A stretch of 64,000 bases of DNA, taken from positions 62,001-126,000 of the forward strand of contig JAGWBJ010000001.1 in NCBI GenBank assembly GCA_021295955.1, read 5' to 3'. The position numbers and the translations under genes are program-made. Below the pieces are notes generated by a model. The model ran no database searches. It was not told the origin of the DNA and was given only the letters and a program-made list of their open reading frames with translations. Positions 18,084-27,979 of this stretch are shown here, one piece after another. This stretch comes from Dehalococcoidia bacterium (GTDB lineage: Bacteria; Chloroflexota; Dehalococcoidia; Lucifugimonadales; JAGWBF01). Positions within the stretch are counted from its first letter, which is position 1. Each line of letters starts with the position of its first letter.

Positions 18084-18269
18084 CTACCAGCTGGCCTTCT
18101 TGACCCCGGGCAGCTCTCCATTCAAGCTTAGCTGCCTGAAGCAGATGCGGCACAGGCCGAAGTAGCGTATGTAGGCCCTGGGCCTGCCGCACTGGTGGCA
18201 GCGGTTGTGGTGGCGCACCGCAAACTTTTGGGTCCTCTTCCACTTCTGTATCTTTGAAGTCTTGGCCAA
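18084..18269 (-). CDS. rpsN: 30S ribosomal protein S14 type Z
   Basis: This 61-residue S14 is the short zinc-binding form. Two CxxC pairs (CHQC at 24-27 and CRIC at about 40-43) hold the metal. It ends LPGVKKASW, exactly as in the family. It lies 8 bp after rplE. Confidence 0.98.
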   Translation of the reverse strand: MAKTSKIQKWKRTQKFAVRHHNRCHQCGRPRAYIRYFGLCRICFRQLSLNGELPGVKKASW

Positions 18270-18277
18270 CGCCTTCC

Positions 18278-19054
18278 CTATTCCGAACGGACGAAAGGCA
18301 TTCCCAGCAGCGCGAGAAGCCGGGAAGCCTCAGCATCCGTCCTAGATGTGGTGGTCATCGTCACCTGAAAGCCGCGGATACGCTCTATTCCTCCGTAGTC
18401 GATCTCCGGGAATATGATCTGCTCCCGGACTCCCATGGAGTAGTTGCCCCGGCCGTCGAAGCTGGATGAGGGCACCCCTCTAAAGTCCCGGATGCGGGGC
18501 AGGGCCGTGTTGACCAGGCGGTCCATGAAGTAGTACATCATGTGCCCGCGAAGGGTCACGCACATCCCGATGGGATTCCCCTCTCTCAGCTTGAAGTTGG
18601 CGATGGACTTTCTCGCCTTGGTGACGATGGGCTTTTGGCCCGTCATGGCCGTAAGGTCGGCGGCCGTGCTCTCCAGGGCCCGGGCGTTGGTCAGCGCTTC
18701 CCCAAGTCCCACGTTAAGCACGATTTTCGTGAGCTTCGGCACCTGCATCACGTTCTTGTAGCTGAACTCCTTGAGCATGGCCGGGACCACCTGGGAGCGG
18801 TATAGCTCCAGGAGCCGCGGCAACGGCTTGGCGGGAGCGGCGCCGTTGGTCGCCCCGTCCTGCGCCGCCGCGTCGTCCGCGACGGCCTGCGTCTCGGGAG
18901 CGGGCTTCTTGGCCGCGGCTTTGGTGCGGCGCCCGCCCTTGGCCCCCTCGCTCTGCCGCGTCGTACTCCTCTTCTTTGACGCAGGCTTGGCGTCGGGAGC
19001 CGCTTCGGCCGGAGCTTGGGCCTCTAGTCGATCGTCTCCCTGCACCTCAGACAT
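18278..19054 (-). CDS. rplE: 50S ribosomal protein L5 with Ala/Lys-rich N-terminal extension
   Basis: L5 carries 5S rRNA into the central protuberance and bridges to S13. The normal L5 core (about 180 residues) starts at [17 protein letters not shown] near residue 78 and ends [10 protein letters not shown]. It is preceded by a 77-residue extension rich in Ala, Lys, Ser and Gln. The extension seems real: the first ATG (19054) is preceded by AAGGTAAGGGT, and there is no ATG or GTG between it and the core, only one TTG without a ribosome-binding site. The start overlaps rplX by 31 bp. Total 258 residues. Confidence 0.94.
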   Translation of the reverse strand: MSEVQGDDRLEAQAPAEAAPDAKPASKKRSTTRQSEGAKGGRRTKAAAKKPAPETQAVADDAAAQDGATNGAAPAKPLPRLLELYRSQVVPAMLKEFSYKNVMQVPKLTKIVLNVGLGEALTNARALESTAADLTAMTGQKPIVTKARKSIANFKLREGNPIGMCVTLRGHMMYYFMDRLVNTALPRIRDFRGVPSSSFDGRGNYSMGVREQIIFPEIDYGGIERIRGFQVTMTTTSRTDAEASRLLALLGMPFVRSE

Positions 19055-19335
19055 ACCCTTACCTTCCTACCATCGTCCAGGACGTTGAAGGTTGCCCTGG
19101 TCGTCTTATCGCACTTGTTGCACACCAGCATCACGTTGGAGATGTGGATTGGCGCCTCTTTCTGGATCCGCCCCGCCTGCCTCACACCGGGCTGTGGCTT
19201 CATGTGACGGACCACCATGTTGACACCTTCGATGGTAACACGGTCCTGGGGACTCAGGACCCTGTCCACCCGGCCGGTCTTGCCCTTCTCCTTGCCGGCT
19301 ATGACCATCACGGTATCGCCCTTGCGGACTTTCAT
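19024..19335 (-). CDS. rplX: 50S ribosomal protein L24 (Cys-containing form)
   Basis: L24, 103 residues, starts 50S assembly. The KOW motif region [20 protein letters not shown] is at the N-terminus. The C-terminal part has VCNKC and VCLRC, two CxxC pairs that probably bind zinc; many L24 proteins lack these. The ribosome-binding site (GAGGTAACGGA before ATG) is inside a 17-bp tandem duplication. Confidence 0.97.
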   Translation of the reverse strand: MKVRKGDTVMVIAGKEKGKTGRVDRVLSPQDRVTIEGVNMVVRHMKPQPGVRQAGRIQKEAPIHISNVMLVCNKCDKTTRATFNVLDDGRKVRVCLRCRETID

Positions 19336-19337
19336 TC

Positions 19338-19371
19338 CGTTACCTCGGGCATTTCGTTACCTCGGGCATCT
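19338..19371. repeat. 17-bp tandem duplication in the rplN-rplX spacer
   Basis: Two 17-bp units (19338-19354, 19355-19371) differ at one base; a degenerate third unit may follow. On the minus strand each unit contains CCCGAGGT, so the rplX Shine-Dalgarno is doubled. A similar CCCGAGGT lies at the end of rplN itself. Confidence 0.88.
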
Positions 19372-19385
19372 CGTTCCCCGGTGCC

Positions 19386-19757
19386 TCAGACCACCTCGGG
19401 GGCCAGGGACACGATGCGCATGAAGCCCCGGTCCCTCAGCTCCCGGGCCACGGGCCCGAATATGCGCGTGCCCCGTGGGGTGCTCTGCTTCTCCACCACC
19501 AGCACGGCCGCGTTGTCGTCGAAGCGCACGTAGCTGCCGTCGGGCCTCCGGTACGGTTGCGCTACCCTCACTATGACGGCCCGGACCACCTCGCCCTTCT
19601 TCACCTGGGCCATGGGCGCCGCTTCCTTTACCGCCCCCACTATGATATCTCCCAGGGAGGCGTAGCGTCTCCGGCTGCTTCCCGGGATGTTGATGCACAT
19701 GATCTCTTTGGCGCCGCTGTTATCGGCGACCGACAACCGGGAGAAGGTCTGGATCAC
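19386..19757 (-). CDS. rplN: 50S ribosomal protein L14
   Basis: L14, 123 residues, at the subunit interface. It opens [19 protein letters not shown] and has [20 protein letters not shown] and [14 protein letters not shown], all canonical. The ATG overlaps the stop of rpsQ by four bases. A 50-bp spacer with a tandem duplication follows before rplX. Confidence 0.98.
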   Translation of the reverse strand: MIQTFSRLSVADNSGAKEIMCINIPGSSRRRYASLGDIIVGAVKEAAPMAQVKKGEVVRAVIVRVAQPYRRPDGSYVRFDDNAAVLVVEKQSTPRGTRIFGPVARELRDRGFMRIVSLAPEVV

Positions 19758-20398
19758 TTTCGCTCCTCCTCTTCCACAGCGTCTCCCCCGCCGTCGCCGG
19801 GGCCCGGCCCGTCCTCGACTCCGCCAGCCTCCGCCTCTTCCTCTTCAGGGACGTCCTCTTCGAGCGACGCTACGGGCTCGTCCTGCTGCTCCGGCTCCTC
19901 TTCGACAGCCTCTTCTTCGTGGAGGGCCTGGGGTTCCTCGTCGTCGGGCTCGCCGTCGTCAGCCTCGTCTTCCATCTCGTCGACGTATTCGTCGTCGTCC
20001 ATAGCCACGGGCACGGCTCCTGGCTCTGGCTCGGGGGCCTCTTCCGCCATCTCCACCGGATCGTCCGCTATAGCTTGGGTCGCGGCCTGCTCGCGCTCCT
20101 CGGTCAGGAGGCCCTCGTCCAGCTCGGCGGGCTTCACCTCGGCGACCTCCCGCCTCTGGACGATCTCCACCACCCGCCATTTCTTCATCCTGGACAGTGG
20201 CCGGGTCTCCTCGATCCGGACCATGTCCCCAATGCGGCACTCATTGTCGCGGTCGTGGGCGAAGAACCTTGTGATGCGACGTATGCTCTTCTTGTAGAGC
20301 CGGTGGCGCTGCTGCCATCTCACGGCGACCAGCACCGTCTTGTCCATCTTGTCGCTGACGACCTCGCCGAGCCGTACCTTACGCCTCCCATCGGGCAT
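19754..20398 (-). CDS. rpsQ: 30S ribosomal protein S17 with very long acidic C-terminal extension
   Basis: S17 is normally about 85 residues; this one has 214. Residues 1-90 are a complete OB-fold S17 ([20 protein letters not shown], and [20 protein letters not shown]). Residues 91-214 are a Glu/Asp/Ala/Pro-rich tail with runs such as [20 protein letters not shown] and no aromatic core. The tail stays in one open frame and the rplN start overlaps its end, so it is not a frameshift artefact. Its role is unknown; a fold is unlikely. Confidence 0.95.
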   Translation of the reverse strand: MPDGRRKVRLGEVVSDKMDKTVLVAVRWQQRHRLYKKSIRRITRFFAHDRDNECRIGDMVRIEETRPLSRMKKWRVVEIVQRREVAEVKPAELDEGLLTEEREQAATQAIADDPVEMAEEAPEPEPGAVPVAMDDDEYVDEMEDEADDGEPDDEEPQALHEEEAVEEEPEQQDEPVASLEEDVPEEEEAEAGGVEDGPGPGDGGGDAVEEEERK

Positions 20399-20596
20399 CT
20401 ATTTCACCCCTGCCTCTCGCTCTCGTGCCACGGTGATTAGGCGTGCGATGTTCTTCCTGGCGGTCCGGATTTGCGCCGTGTTGCCGAGCTGCTTGGTTGC
20501 CACCCGGAAACGAAGGTTCAGAAGCTCCTTGCGGGAGTCTTCCAGCTCCTTGTGGAGCTCCTCGTCGGTGAGCTGTCTTATCTCGTGGGCTCGCAT
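20399..20596 (-). CDS. rpmC: 50S ribosomal protein L29
   Basis: L29, 65 residues, a two-helix protein at the exit tunnel that docks SRP and trigger factor. It reads MRAHEIRQLTDEELHKELED and RKNIARLITVARERE. Its TAG stop directly abuts the rpsQ start. Length is normal. Confidence 0.98.
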   Translation of the reverse strand: MRAHEIRQLTDEELHKELEDSRKELLNLRFRVATKQLGNTAQIRTARKNIARLITVAREREAGVK

Positions 20597-20640
20597 GTGG
20601 CTCTACTCCGGGGCCCTTCCACCCCTGTGATCGTACCCGT

Positions 20641-21069
20641 CTACCCGGCCTCGGCGAGAGCGGCGTCCCGCTTGATGGCCTTGGTGGCAATGGGAAGCTT
20701 GTGGGCGCCCAGGCGCAGCGCCTCCATGGCCAGGTCCTCCCGGACTCCGCCCACCTCGAAGAGCATCCGCCCGGGCTTCACCACTGCCACCCAGTGGTCC
20801 ACGGCGGCCTTTCCGCCGCCCATACGGGTCTCGGCGGGTTTCTTGCTGACACCCTTGTCGGAGAACAGCCGCACCCATACCTGGCCGCCCCTCCTGAGGT
20901 GGCGGGTTATGGCGATACGGGCGGCCTCGATCTGCCGGGCGGTTATCCAGTGGGCCTCCAGGGCCTTGAGTCCGAACTCGCCGAAGTCCAGGCTGTTGTT
21001 GGAGGTGGCTTTTCCTCGCCGGTGTCCCCGGTGCATCTTGCGGTACTTGACGCGCTTAGGTTGCAACAT
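20641..21069 (-). CDS. rplP: 50S ribosomal protein L16
   Basis: L16, 142 residues, positions the A-site tRNA. It starts [20 protein letters not shown] and has [15 protein letters not shown]-like [20 protein letters not shown]. The first 14 bp overlap the end of rpsC. A 44-bp gap to rpmC follows. Confidence 0.98.
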   Translation of the reverse strand: MLQPKRVKYRKMHRGHRRGKATSNNSLDFGEFGLKALEAHWITARQIEAARIAITRHLRRGGQVWVRLFSDKGVSKKPAETRMGGGKAAVDHWVAVVKPGRMLFEVGGVREDLAMEALRLGAHKLPIATKAIKRDAALAEAG

Positions 21070-21808
21070 CGACTGCCTCCTCGGTGGCCTCTTCCTCCTC
21101 CGCGGGCTCGTCCGAAGGTATGGTTACCTCGATGGTCTCCAGCTCCTCCGCCCGCTCCTCGGGAGGAGGCGGAAGGATATCCCCCTTGTAGATCCACACC
21201 TTGACACCGATGCACCCCATCATCGTGCGCGCCTCGGTGATGCTGTAGTCAATGTCGGCCCGGAGGGTATGCAGGGGCACCCGGCCCTCCATGTACTTCT
21301 CCCGGCGGGCGATCTCCGACCCGGTGATGCGCCCCTTGACTATGACCTTTATGCCCTTGGCCCCCGCCTGCATCGCCCTCTGGGCGGCCTGACGCATGGC
21401 CCTTCGATAAGAAACCCGGCGCTCCAGCTGGTCGGCGATGTTCCTTGCCACCAGGTAGGAGTTGAGCTCGGGCTGGGATATCTCCATTATGTTGAGCTGT
21501 ATCAGTTTGTTTGTGATGCCCTCCAGCCGGCTCCTGAGCCTCTTGACCCGCTCCCCGTCCCTGCCAATGAGTATGCCTGGGCGGGCCGAGTGGACGTTCA
21601 CCACGATGTCCTGGGCGCCCCGGTCGATCTCCGTGCGGGCGATCCCGGCGTTGGAAAAGCCGCGGTACTCGCTTTCGATGGCGTGGCGTATCTGGAGGTC
21701 CTCCAGCACCAGGGTGCGGTAGTCCCGGCCGTTGGGGGCGTACCAGTGGGTCTGCCAGTCCTTGACGATGCCGAGCCTGAACCCTATGGGGTGAGTCTTG
21801 TGGCCCAT
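21056..21808 (-). CDS. rpsC: 30S ribosomal protein S3 with acidic C-terminal tail
   Basis: S3, 250 residues, at the mRNA entry of the 30[21 protein letters not shown], the KH-domain loop [13 protein letters not shown], and [16 protein letters not shown] are conserved. After about residue 212 comes a Pro/Glu-rich tail ([18 protein letters not shown]) that most shorter S3 proteins lack. It directly abuts rplV and overlaps rplP by 14 bp. Confidence 0.97.
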   Translation of the reverse strand: MGHKTHPIGFRLGIVKDWQTHWYAPNGRDYRTLVLEDLQIRHAIESEYRGFSNAGIARTEIDRGAQDIVVNVHSARPGILIGRDGERVKRLRSRLEGITNKLIQLNIMEISQPELNSYLVARNIADQLERRVSYRRAMRQAAQRAMQAGAKGIKVIVKGRITGSEIARREKYMEGRVPLHTLRADIDYSITEARTMMGCIGVKVWIYKGDILPPPPEERAEELETIEVTIPSDEPAEEEEATEEAVDVAT

Positions 21809-22153
21809 CTAGGAGACCTCCTCCTCGTCCACGACCACGGTCACGTGGCTGGAGCGCTTGGTGATGCGCCCGACCCGTCCCCGGGCCCTGGGGCGGAACC
21901 TCTTGAGGGATGGCGCCTGGTCGGCCACCACCTTTACGATCACCAGGCCGTCGGGGTCCATCAGCAGGTTGTTCTCGGCGTTGGCAGAGGCGGAGCGCAC
22001 GGTCTTGGCCACCACCCTCGCCCAGGGGGACGGCAGAAGTCCCAGGGTGTCCAGGGCGTCGTTGACCTTCATGCCTCGCACCAAGTCCATTATGGGCTTG
22101 AGCCTCTTGGGAGAGGCCCCCACGTTCCTGGATACTGCTTTGACTTCGGGCAC
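21809..22153 (-). CDS. rplV: 50S ribosomal protein L22
   Basis: L22, 114 residues, lines the exit tunnel. VGASPKRLKPIMDLVRGMKV and RPRARGRVGRITKRSSHVTV (beta-hairpin and C-terminal strand) are standard. The length is normal. Macrolide-resistance changes in the hairpin cannot be judged without an alignment. Confidence 0.98.
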   Translation of the reverse strand: MPEVKAVSRNVGASPKRLKPIMDLVRGMKVNDALDTLGLLPSPWARVVAKTVRSASANAENNLLMDPDGLVIVKVVADQAPSLKRFRPRARGRVGRITKRSSHVTVVVDEEEVS

Positions 22154-22168
22154 GGGCGCTCTCTCCGA

Positions 22169-22459
22169 CTACCGGCGTCCCAGCGAGGATGTTCGCTCCG
22201 ACCGGGCTACGTGGCCGCGGAAGGTGCGGGTGGGGGCAAACTCACCCAGCTTGTGTCCCACCATGTTCTCGGTTATGAACACCGGAACGTGCCTCCGGCC
22301 ATCGTGCACCGCGATGGTGAGCCCGACCATCTCCGGCATTATCGTGGAGGCCCGGGACCAGGTGCGTATCACCGTCTTGATGCCCGCGTGCTGGACGGCC
22401 ATCACCTTCTTCTCCAGCTTCGGATGGACGTAGGGACCCTTCTTGGTGGACCTGGACAT
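22169..22459 (-). CDS. rpsS: 30S ribosomal protein S19
   Basis: S19, 96 residues, of the 30S head. [18 protein letters not shown] and [19 protein letters not shown] are canonical. It starts 3 bp after rplB and lies 15 bp before rplV. Confidence 0.98.
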   Translation of the reverse strand: MSRSTKKGPYVHPKLEKKVMAVQHAGIKTVIRTWSRASTIMPEMVGLTIAVHDGRRHVPVFITENMVGHKLGEFAPTRTFRGHVARSERTSSLGRR

Positions 22460-22462
22460 CCC

Positions 22463-23296
22463 TTACCTCCTCCCCCTGCCTCGCACGATGAAGCTGCTGC
22501 TGTTCTTCTTCTTTCGACGGGTCTTCAGCCCCATGGCGGACTTGCCCCAGGGGGTCTTGGGGCCGGGCATTCCCACCGGGGACCTGCCTTCCCCACCGCC
22601 GTGGGGGTGGTCCCTGGGAGTCATGGCGACGCCGCGTACCTGGGAACGGCGTCCCTTGTACCGGTTCTTTCCGGCCTTGCCCAGCTTTACGTTCTTGTGG
22701 TCAGGGTTTCCGACCTGGCCCACCGTCGCCCGACAGTCTACCAGCACCCGCCTGATCTCTCCCGAGGGTAGGCGGATGAGCACGTAGGGGTCCTCCCTGG
22801 AGAGCACCTGGGCCGCCACGCCGGCGCTCCGGACGATCTGGCCGCCGCGCCCGGGCGTCAGCTCCATGTTGTGGACCAGGGTGCCCGCGGGGATGTGGCG
22901 GAGGGGCAGGCTGTTCCCGGGCTTGATCTCCGCCCGGGGGCCCGATTCCACCCGGTCTCCCACGGTCAGCCCGATGGGGGCGAGAATGTACCGCTTCTCT
23001 CCGTCCACGTAGTGGATGAGGGCAATGCGCGCCGACCTGTTGGGGTCGTACTCGATGGAGGCCACCTTGCCGGGGATGCCGGTCTTGTCCCGTTTGAAGT
23101 CGATTACCCGGTACGCCCGCTTGTTGCCGCCGCCCCGGTGCCGGACGGTTATCCTTCCACTACGGTTGCGCCCCGCCTTGTTGGTCAGGGGGCTCAGCAG
23201 GGACTTCTCCGGCTTTTTCCGGGTTATCTCCTCGAAGGACGGCCATGCGGCACGCCTGGTGCCGGGGGTCATGGGCCTCAGGTTTCGGAGAGGCAT
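22463..23296 (-). CDS. rplB: 50S ribosomal protein L2
   Basis: L2, 277 residues, supports the peptidyl-transferase centre. It has [19 protein letters not shown] at the start, the SH3-like core [20 protein letters not shown], and the conserved [13 protein letters not shown] containing the histidine important for activity. It ends with the usual Arg/Lys-rich tail. Gaps to rplW and rpsS are 3 bp. Confidence 0.98.
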   Translation of the reverse strand: MPLRNLRPMTPGTRRAAWPSFEEITRKKPEKSLLSPLTNKAGRNRSGRITVRHRGGGNKRAYRVIDFKRDKTGIPGKVASIEYDPNRSARIALIHYVDGEKRYILAPIGLTVGDRVESGPRAEIKPGNSLPLRHIPAGTLVHNMELTPGRGGQIVRSAGVAAQVLSREDPYVLIRLPSGEIRRVLVDCRATVGQVGNPDHKNVKLGKAGKNRYKGRRSQVRGVAMTPRDHPHGGGEGRSPVGMPGPKTPWGKSAMGLKTRRKKKNSSSFIVRGRGRR

Positions 23297-23299
23297 TCT

Positions 23300-23584
23300 C
23301 TACACACCCTCGATGATCTGGATTCTGTCGCCGGGCCGCAACGACACCAGCGCCTTCTTGGTGTCGGGCCGCTTCTTGAACCGTGGACCGAAGCGCTTGG
23401 ACTTGCCGCGGACCATGATGACGTTCACGCTTACGACCTTCACGTCGAAGGTTGCCTCCACGGCGCTCTTTATCTCCACCTTGTTGGCCCTCCGGTCCAC
23501 CTGGAAGGCGTACTTCCCCCGCTCCTGGAGGATGGTGCTCTTCTCGGTTATGAGGGGGGCTATCAGTACTTGGCTGGGCTCCAT
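23300..23584 (-). CDS. rplW: 50S ribosomal protein L23
   Basis: L23, 94 residues, docks trigger factor and SRP at the tunnel exit. ITEKSTILQERGKYAFQVDR and VEATFDVKVVSVNVIMVRGK are typical. It directly abuts rplD and lies 3 bp before rplB. Confidence 0.98.
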   Translation of the reverse strand: MEPSQVLIAPLITEKSTILQERGKYAFQVDRRANKVEIKSAVEATFDVKVVSVNVIMVRGKSKRFGPRFKKRPDTKKALVSLRPGDRIQIIEGV

Positions 23585-24259
23585 CTACTCACCCTCGGCC
23601 TGCGCGCCGCGGCCCTTCCGGGGACGGCGGAGGCGGTCGCCCGCCCAGAGCTGCTCGGCCCGCCGGGCGGCGTCCAGGGTCATCACCACCCGGTCTCTCC
23701 GCAAGATCTGTTCGGCGTTCAGGAGGTTCACCGGAGTGGTCCACACCTTCTCCAGGTTCCGCGCGGAAAGGACCACGTTGGTGGCCGTCCCGTCGGTGAC
23801 GATCAGCGTCGACCTGCCGGCTCCCAGGCTGGACAGTATCTCCGACATCCCCTTGGTGCTAGGGCCGTCGATGGTCAGGTCGTCCACCAAGATCAGCTTG
23901 TCGGCGCGGACCTTGTCCGAGAGAACGCACCGCAGCGCGCGCCGCCGCATCTTCTTGGGCATGTCCCGACGGTGGTCCCGGGGATGGGGACCGAACACCA
24001 CGCCGCCGTGGCGCCATTGGGGAGCCCTGATGCTGCCCTGCCGAGACCGGCCGGTGTACTTCTGGGGCCAAGGCTTACGGCCGCCGCCGGAGACCTGGGC
24101 CCGGGTCTTGGTGGCATGCGTGCCCTGACGCCTGTTCAGCCCGTACATCACCATGGCCTGGTGGACCAGGACCTTGTTCATCTCCACGCCGAAGAGGTCG
24201 TCGCTCACCTCGGCGGTGTCGACGACGTCGCCGCGCTGACTTCTAACCGGCAGCTCCAA
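23585..24259 (-). CDS. rplD: 50S ribosomal protein L4 (TTG start)
   Basis: L4, 224 residues, lines the exit tunnel and in some bacteria represses the S10 operon. It has YGLNRRQGTHATKTRAQVSG, then GGRKPWPQKYTGRSRQGS and the Rossmann-like C-terminal half. I start at TTG 24259, which gives (M)ELPVRSQRG as in the family and has GGTGGAG four bases upstream. An earlier TTG at 24280 lacks a ribosome-binding site. No ATG exists before residue 27. Confidence 0.95.
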   Translation of the reverse strand: MELPVRSQRGDVVDTAEVSDDLFGVEMNKVLVHQAMVMYGLNRRQGTHATKTRAQVSGGGRKPWPQKYTGRSRQGSIRAPQWRHGGVVFGPHPRDHRRDMPKKMRRRALRCVLSDKVRADKLILVDDLTIDGPSTKGMSEILSSLGAGRSTLIVTDGTATNVVLSARNLEKVWTTPVNLLNAEQILRRDRVVMTLDAARRAEQLWAGDRLRRPRKGRGAQAEGE

Positions 24260-24305
24260 GATTCTCCACCCTAACGGCAAGGGCCCGCGGCACGTCCGCA
24301 GTCCC

Positions 24306-24920
24306 CTACTTCACCTTCTTGATAACGATCAGATCGTTGGGGGCGCCGGGCACCCCACCCTTCAGGAACAGGAGGTCTCGCTCCGCGTCCACGTCCACCA
24401 CCTCCAGGTTCTTCACGGTGACCCGGACGGCCCCGGTGTGACCCGCCATCTTCTTGCCCTTGAACACCCGGCCCGGATACGTGCCGGCTCCGATGGAGCC
24501 CGGCGCCCTCGCCCGGTCCGACTGTCCGTGGGTCCGCGGCCCGCCGTGGAACCCATGCCGCTTCATGCCGCCCTGGAATCCGAGGCCCTTGGAGGTGCCC
24601 ACCACGTCGACCTTCTCCCCGCTCTCGAACAGGTCGACCTTGATCTGCTGGCCCACCTCCAAGTCTTCGGTCCCGTCCACCGCGAACTCCCGCAGGTGAC
24701 GGAACAGCCCGGCCCGGCCGAGGTGCCCCCTCATGGGCTTGTTGAGGCGCTTCACGGACCCGTAGCCGACCTGCGCGGCCTGGTATCCGTCCCGCTCCAC
24801 CGTCTTGACCTGGGTGACGGCGCACGGGCCCGCCTGTATCACCGTCACGGGCACCACCCGGCCCTCGGGGGTGAAGACCTGCGTCATGCCCACCTTCTTG
24901 CCCAACATTCCCTTGATCAC
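24306..24920 (-). CDS. rplC: 50S ribosomal protein L3
   Basis: L3, 204 residues, an assembly-initiator protein near the peptidyl-transferase centre. [20 protein letters not shown] and [20 protein letters not shown] are canonical. The loop reads [10 protein letters not shown], so the glutamine methylated by PrmB in enterobacteria is absent, as in many phyla. A 71-bp gap separates it from rpsJ. Confidence 0.98.
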   Translation of the reverse strand: MIKGMLGKKVGMTQVFTPEGRVVPVTVIQAGPCAVTQVKTVERDGYQAAQVGYGSVKRLNKPMRGHLGRAGLFRHLREFAVDGTEDLEVGQQIKVDLFESGEKVDVVGTSKGLGFQGGMKRHGFHGGPRTHGQSDRARAPGSIGAGTYPGRVFKGKKMAGHTGAVRVTVKNLEVVDVDAERDLLFLKGGVPGAPNDLIVIKKVK

Positions 24921-24991
24921 GCGGAGACCTCCAGCGGCTCCCGTGGATCGAGGCGGGCCTGTGCATGGTGTACGAAGAGGGTCATGTCACA

Positions 24992-25303
24992 CTACAGCTT
25001 GATGGAGATGTCGACGCCCGCCGGGAGGTTTAGCCTGGTCAGAGCGTCGATAGTCTTGGACGTGGGGTCCACGATGTCGATCAGGCGTTTGTGCGTCCTG
25101 ATCTCGAAGTGCTCCCGGGAGTCCTTGTCCACGTGGGGGGACCGGATTACGCAGAACCGCCGGATGTGGGTCGGCATGGGCACCGGCCCGGCAACCATGG
25201 CTCCCGTACGCTCCGCGGTCTCCACGATCTGCCCCGCCGACAGGTCCAGGGACCTGTGGTCGAAGGCCCGTAGCACGATCCTGATCTTCTGGCTAGTCGT
25301 CAT
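24992..25303 (-). CDS. rpsJ: 30S ribosomal protein S10
   Basis: S10, 103 residues, in the 30S head and also a NusE transcription factor. [20 protein letters not shown] and [20 protein letters not shown] are canonical. It starts 2 bp after fusA, so there is no tuf gene between EF-G and S10. Confidence 0.98.
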   Translation of the reverse strand: MTTSQKIRIVLRAFDHRSLDLSAGQIVETAERTGAMVAGPVPMPTHIRRFCVIRSPHVDKDSREHFEIRTHKRLIDIVDPTSKTIDALTRLNLPAGVDISIKL

Positions 25304-25305
25304 CT

Positions 25306-27399
25306 CTACACGCCCAGCTTAACGCCGTGGACCATCTCTGCCAGGATGCTCTCCGGCACGGGTTCATAGTCCCGGAACTCCATAGTATAGCTCGCCCTCC
25401 CCTGGGTAACGGAGCGAAGCGTCGTGGTGTAGGCGAAGGTCTCCGCTAGAGGCATCAGGACCCTGATCACCTGTATCCCCTCCTGGCCCTCTATGTTCCT
25501 GATCTGGCCTCGCCTGGAACTCAGGTCCCCCAGCACGTCACCCAGGAACTCTCCGGGGGTCACTACCTCCATCTCCATGACCGGCTCGAGGAGTATGGGG
25601 CTCGCCTTCTTCACGCCGTCCCTGAAGGCGATGGTCCCGGCGGCCTTGAAGGCCATCTCCGATGAGTCCACCTGATGGAAGGACCCGTCCACCAGGCGGA
25701 CCTTGACGTCGATCAACGGGAACCCGCCCAGGGGGCCGTTCTCCACCGCCTCCTTGACGCCCCGCTCGACGGCCGGGATGTACTCGCGGGGGATCGCGCC
25801 TCCGTGGATCAGGTTCTCGAACAGGAACCCTTCTCCCCGGTCCCTGGGCTCTATCTCCAGCCATACGTGGCCGTACTGTCCCCGGCCCCCCGTCTGGCGG
25901 ACGAAGCGCCCCTCGATCTTAACGGGGGCGGTAATGGCCTCCCGGTACGCGACCTTGGGCTTGCCGACGTGGGCATCAACGTTGAACTCCCGGCGGATGC
26001 GGTCCACCAGCACCTCCAGGTGCAGCTCACCCATACCGGAGATCAACGTCTGGCCGGTCTCCTGGTCGTAGCGCAGCTCGAAGGTGGGGTCTTCCTCCGC
26101 CAGCTTGGTCAGGGCGTAGGTCAAGCGGTCCTGGTCCGCCCTGGTCATGGGCTCGATGGACACCGACAGCACCGGCGATGGGAACTGGGGAGGCTCCAGC
26201 ACAACCGGGGCATCCCGGGTGCAGATGGTGTCTCCCGTGAAGGTGTTCTTGAGCCCCACGGCCGCGCAGATGTTCCCCGCCTCCACCGACTCGGACTCCT
26301 CCCGGTGGTTCGCGTGCATCTGCAGCACCCGACCCATGCGCTCCCTCTGGTCCCGGGTCGTGTTGATCACCGAGGACCCGGCCTTCAACGTACCGGAGTA
26401 CACTCTCAGGTAGACGAGCCGTCCCACGAAGGGGTCGGTGGTCACCTTGAAAGCGAGGGCCGACAAGGGAGCGTCCGATCTGGCCTCCCGGATCACCTCC
26501 TGGTCCTTGCCCACGAGAGTGCCGGTGACGGCGGGCACCTCGGCCGGGGAGGGGAGGTAGTCCACGATGGCGTCCATCACGGCGTGGATGCCCATGCCCG
26601 CCAGGGCGCTGCCGCACACCACGGGGACCAGGCGGCCTCCGATGGTCGCCCTGCGCAGGGCAGCCCGCAGCTCGTCGACGGGGAGGGCCTCGCCTTCCAG
26701 GTACCGGATCATCAGGCCTTCGTCAGTCTCGACGATCTTCTCGATCATGGCCTCCCGGTGCGACTCGAACTCTTCCCGGTCCTCCTGGGGTATCGGCGAC
26801 GGCTCCGGCCGCGACCCGTTGCTCTTGTCGGACGCCCCGCTAAAGAAGAGGGCGTGGCCTTCCAGGAGATCGACCACACCCTTGAACACGGTGTTTTCCA
26901 GCAGCGGAAGCTGAATGGGCACGGGATTCGCCTTGAGCCTGTGGCGGATCGTGTCGACGGTCCTCTCCAGGCTGGCCCCGGCCCGGTCCATCTTGTTTAC
27001 AAAGCATATCCTGGGGACGTTGTAGTTGTCCGCCTGGCGCCAGACCGTCTCGGACTGGGGCTGCACGCCCGCCACCGCGTCCAGCACGACGATGCCGCCG
27101 TCCAACACCCTCAGGCTCCGCTCCACCTCGGCGGTAAAGTCCACGTGTCCCGGGGTGTCGATGATGTTGATGCGCAGGTCGTTCCAGTAGCAGGTGGTGG
27201 CGGCGGCCGTTATGGTGATGCCCCGTTCCCGCTCCTGGGGCATCCAGTCCATGACGGTGGTGCCCTCGTCCACCCCGCCGACTCGGTGGATTCTTCCAGC
27301 CAGATAGAGCACCCGCTCGGTCACGGTCGTCTTGCCCGCGTCGATGTGGGCTATGAAGCCAATGTTGCGTATGTCGCCTATGCGAAAGCTCTCGGACAT
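25306..27399 (-). CDS. fusA: Elongation factor G
   Basis: EF-G, 697 residues, drives translocation with GTP. The G1 loop AHIDAGKTT, switch [10 protein letters not shown] and NKMD (G4) are intact, and domains III-V follow with [14 protein letters not shown] and [10 protein letters not shown]. Length is normal. It lies between rpsG and rpsJ. Only one copy is present in the window. Confidence 0.98.
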   Translation of the reverse strand: MSESFRIGDIRNIGFIAHIDAGKTTVTERVLYLAGRIHRVGGVDEGTTVMDWMPQERERGITITAAATTCYWNDLRINIIDTPGHVDFTAEVERSLRVLDGGIVVLDAVAGVQPQSETVWRQADNYNVPRICFVNKMDRAGASLERTVDTIRHRLKANPVPIQLPLLENTVFKGVVDLLEGHALFFSGASDKSNGSRPEPSPIPQEDREEFESHREAMIEKIVETDEGLMIRYLEGEALPVDELRAALRRATIGGRLVPVVCGSALAGMGIHAVMDAIVDYLPSPAEVPAVTGTLVGKDQEVIREARSDAPLSALAFKVTTDPFVGRLVYLRVYSGTLKAGSSVINTTRDQRERMGRVLQMHANHREESESVEAGNICAAVGLKNTFTGDTICTRDAPVVLEPPQFPSPVLSVSIEPMTRADQDRLTYALTKLAEEDPTFELRYDQETGQTLISGMGELHLEVLVDRIRREFNVDAHVGKPKVAYREAITAPVKIEGRFVRQTGGRGQYGHVWLEIEPRDRGEGFLFENLIHGGAIPREYIPAVERGVKEAVENGPLGGFPLIDVKVRLVDGSFHQVDSSEMAFKAAGTIAFRDGVKKASPILLEPVMEMEVVTPGEFLGDVLGDLSSRRGQIRNIEGQEGIQVIRVLMPLAETFAYTTTLRSVTQGRASYTMEFRDYEPVPESILAEMVHGVKLGV

Positions 27400-27456
27400 G
27401 GTTTCCGTACCTCGGCTAACCGGACCCGGGACCCTTGAATGCCATCGGAGAGACCC

Positions 27457-27927
27457 TTACCACCTGTAGTGTACGAAGGCCCGGTTGGCCTCCGCCATAC
27501 GGTGCAGCTCTTCTCTTCGCCTTACGGCGGCGCCCTCTCCCCTGGAGGCATCCAACAGCTCGGCAGCCAGCTTGCGCACCATGGGCATCCCCTGGCGCGC
27601 CCTGGCCGATCGGATGATCCACCGGATGGCCAGCGCCTCGCTGCGGTTGGCACGCAGCTCAGTGGGCACCTGGTAGGTGGCGCCTCCCACTCGCCGGGGC
27701 TTAACCTCCAGCAGAGGGGTGGCGTTCTTCATCGCCTGATTGAACACTTCCAACGGCTCCCTCTTGGTGTTCTCCTCCACCAGGTCGAGGGCTCCGTAAA
27801 CGATGCGCTGGGCAACGGTCTTCTTGCCCCTCATCATTATCTTGTTGATGAAACGGCTCAACTCCACGCTGTTGAAGCGGGGGTCGGCCTGCACACGGCG
27901 TTTCTCTGAGCGTCTTCTTCTGGACAT
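27457..27927 (-). CDS. rpsG: 30S ribosomal protein S7
   Basis: S7, 156 residues, organises the 30S head. RFINKIMMRGKKTVAQRIVY and GGATYQVPTELRANRSEALA are canonical, and it ends ANRAFVHYRW. It is 52 bp after rpsL and 57 bp before fusA. Confidence 0.98.
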   Translation of the reverse strand: MSRRRRSEKRRVQADPRFNSVELSRFINKIMMRGKKTVAQRIVYGALDLVEENTKREPLEVFNQAMKNATPLLEVKPRRVGGATYQVPTELRANRSEALAIRWIIRSARARQGMPMVRKLAAELLDASRGEGAAVRRREELHRMAEANRAFVHYRW

Positions 27928-27979
27928 TGATTCACCTGGAAGGCGGGGCGGCGTCTACGCGATTACGTGGAAAGCCGTA

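Noticed and set aside
20471-22771. A 766-codon plus-strand frame opposite the ribosomal genes.
   Set aside because: It is a high-GC shadow of rpmC-rplB; the translation is His/Gly/Leu-rich with no domain.
24257-24280. TTG 24280 as the rplD start.
   Set aside because: No ribosome-binding site, and the seven added residues are not in the family; TTG 24259 has GGTGGAG.
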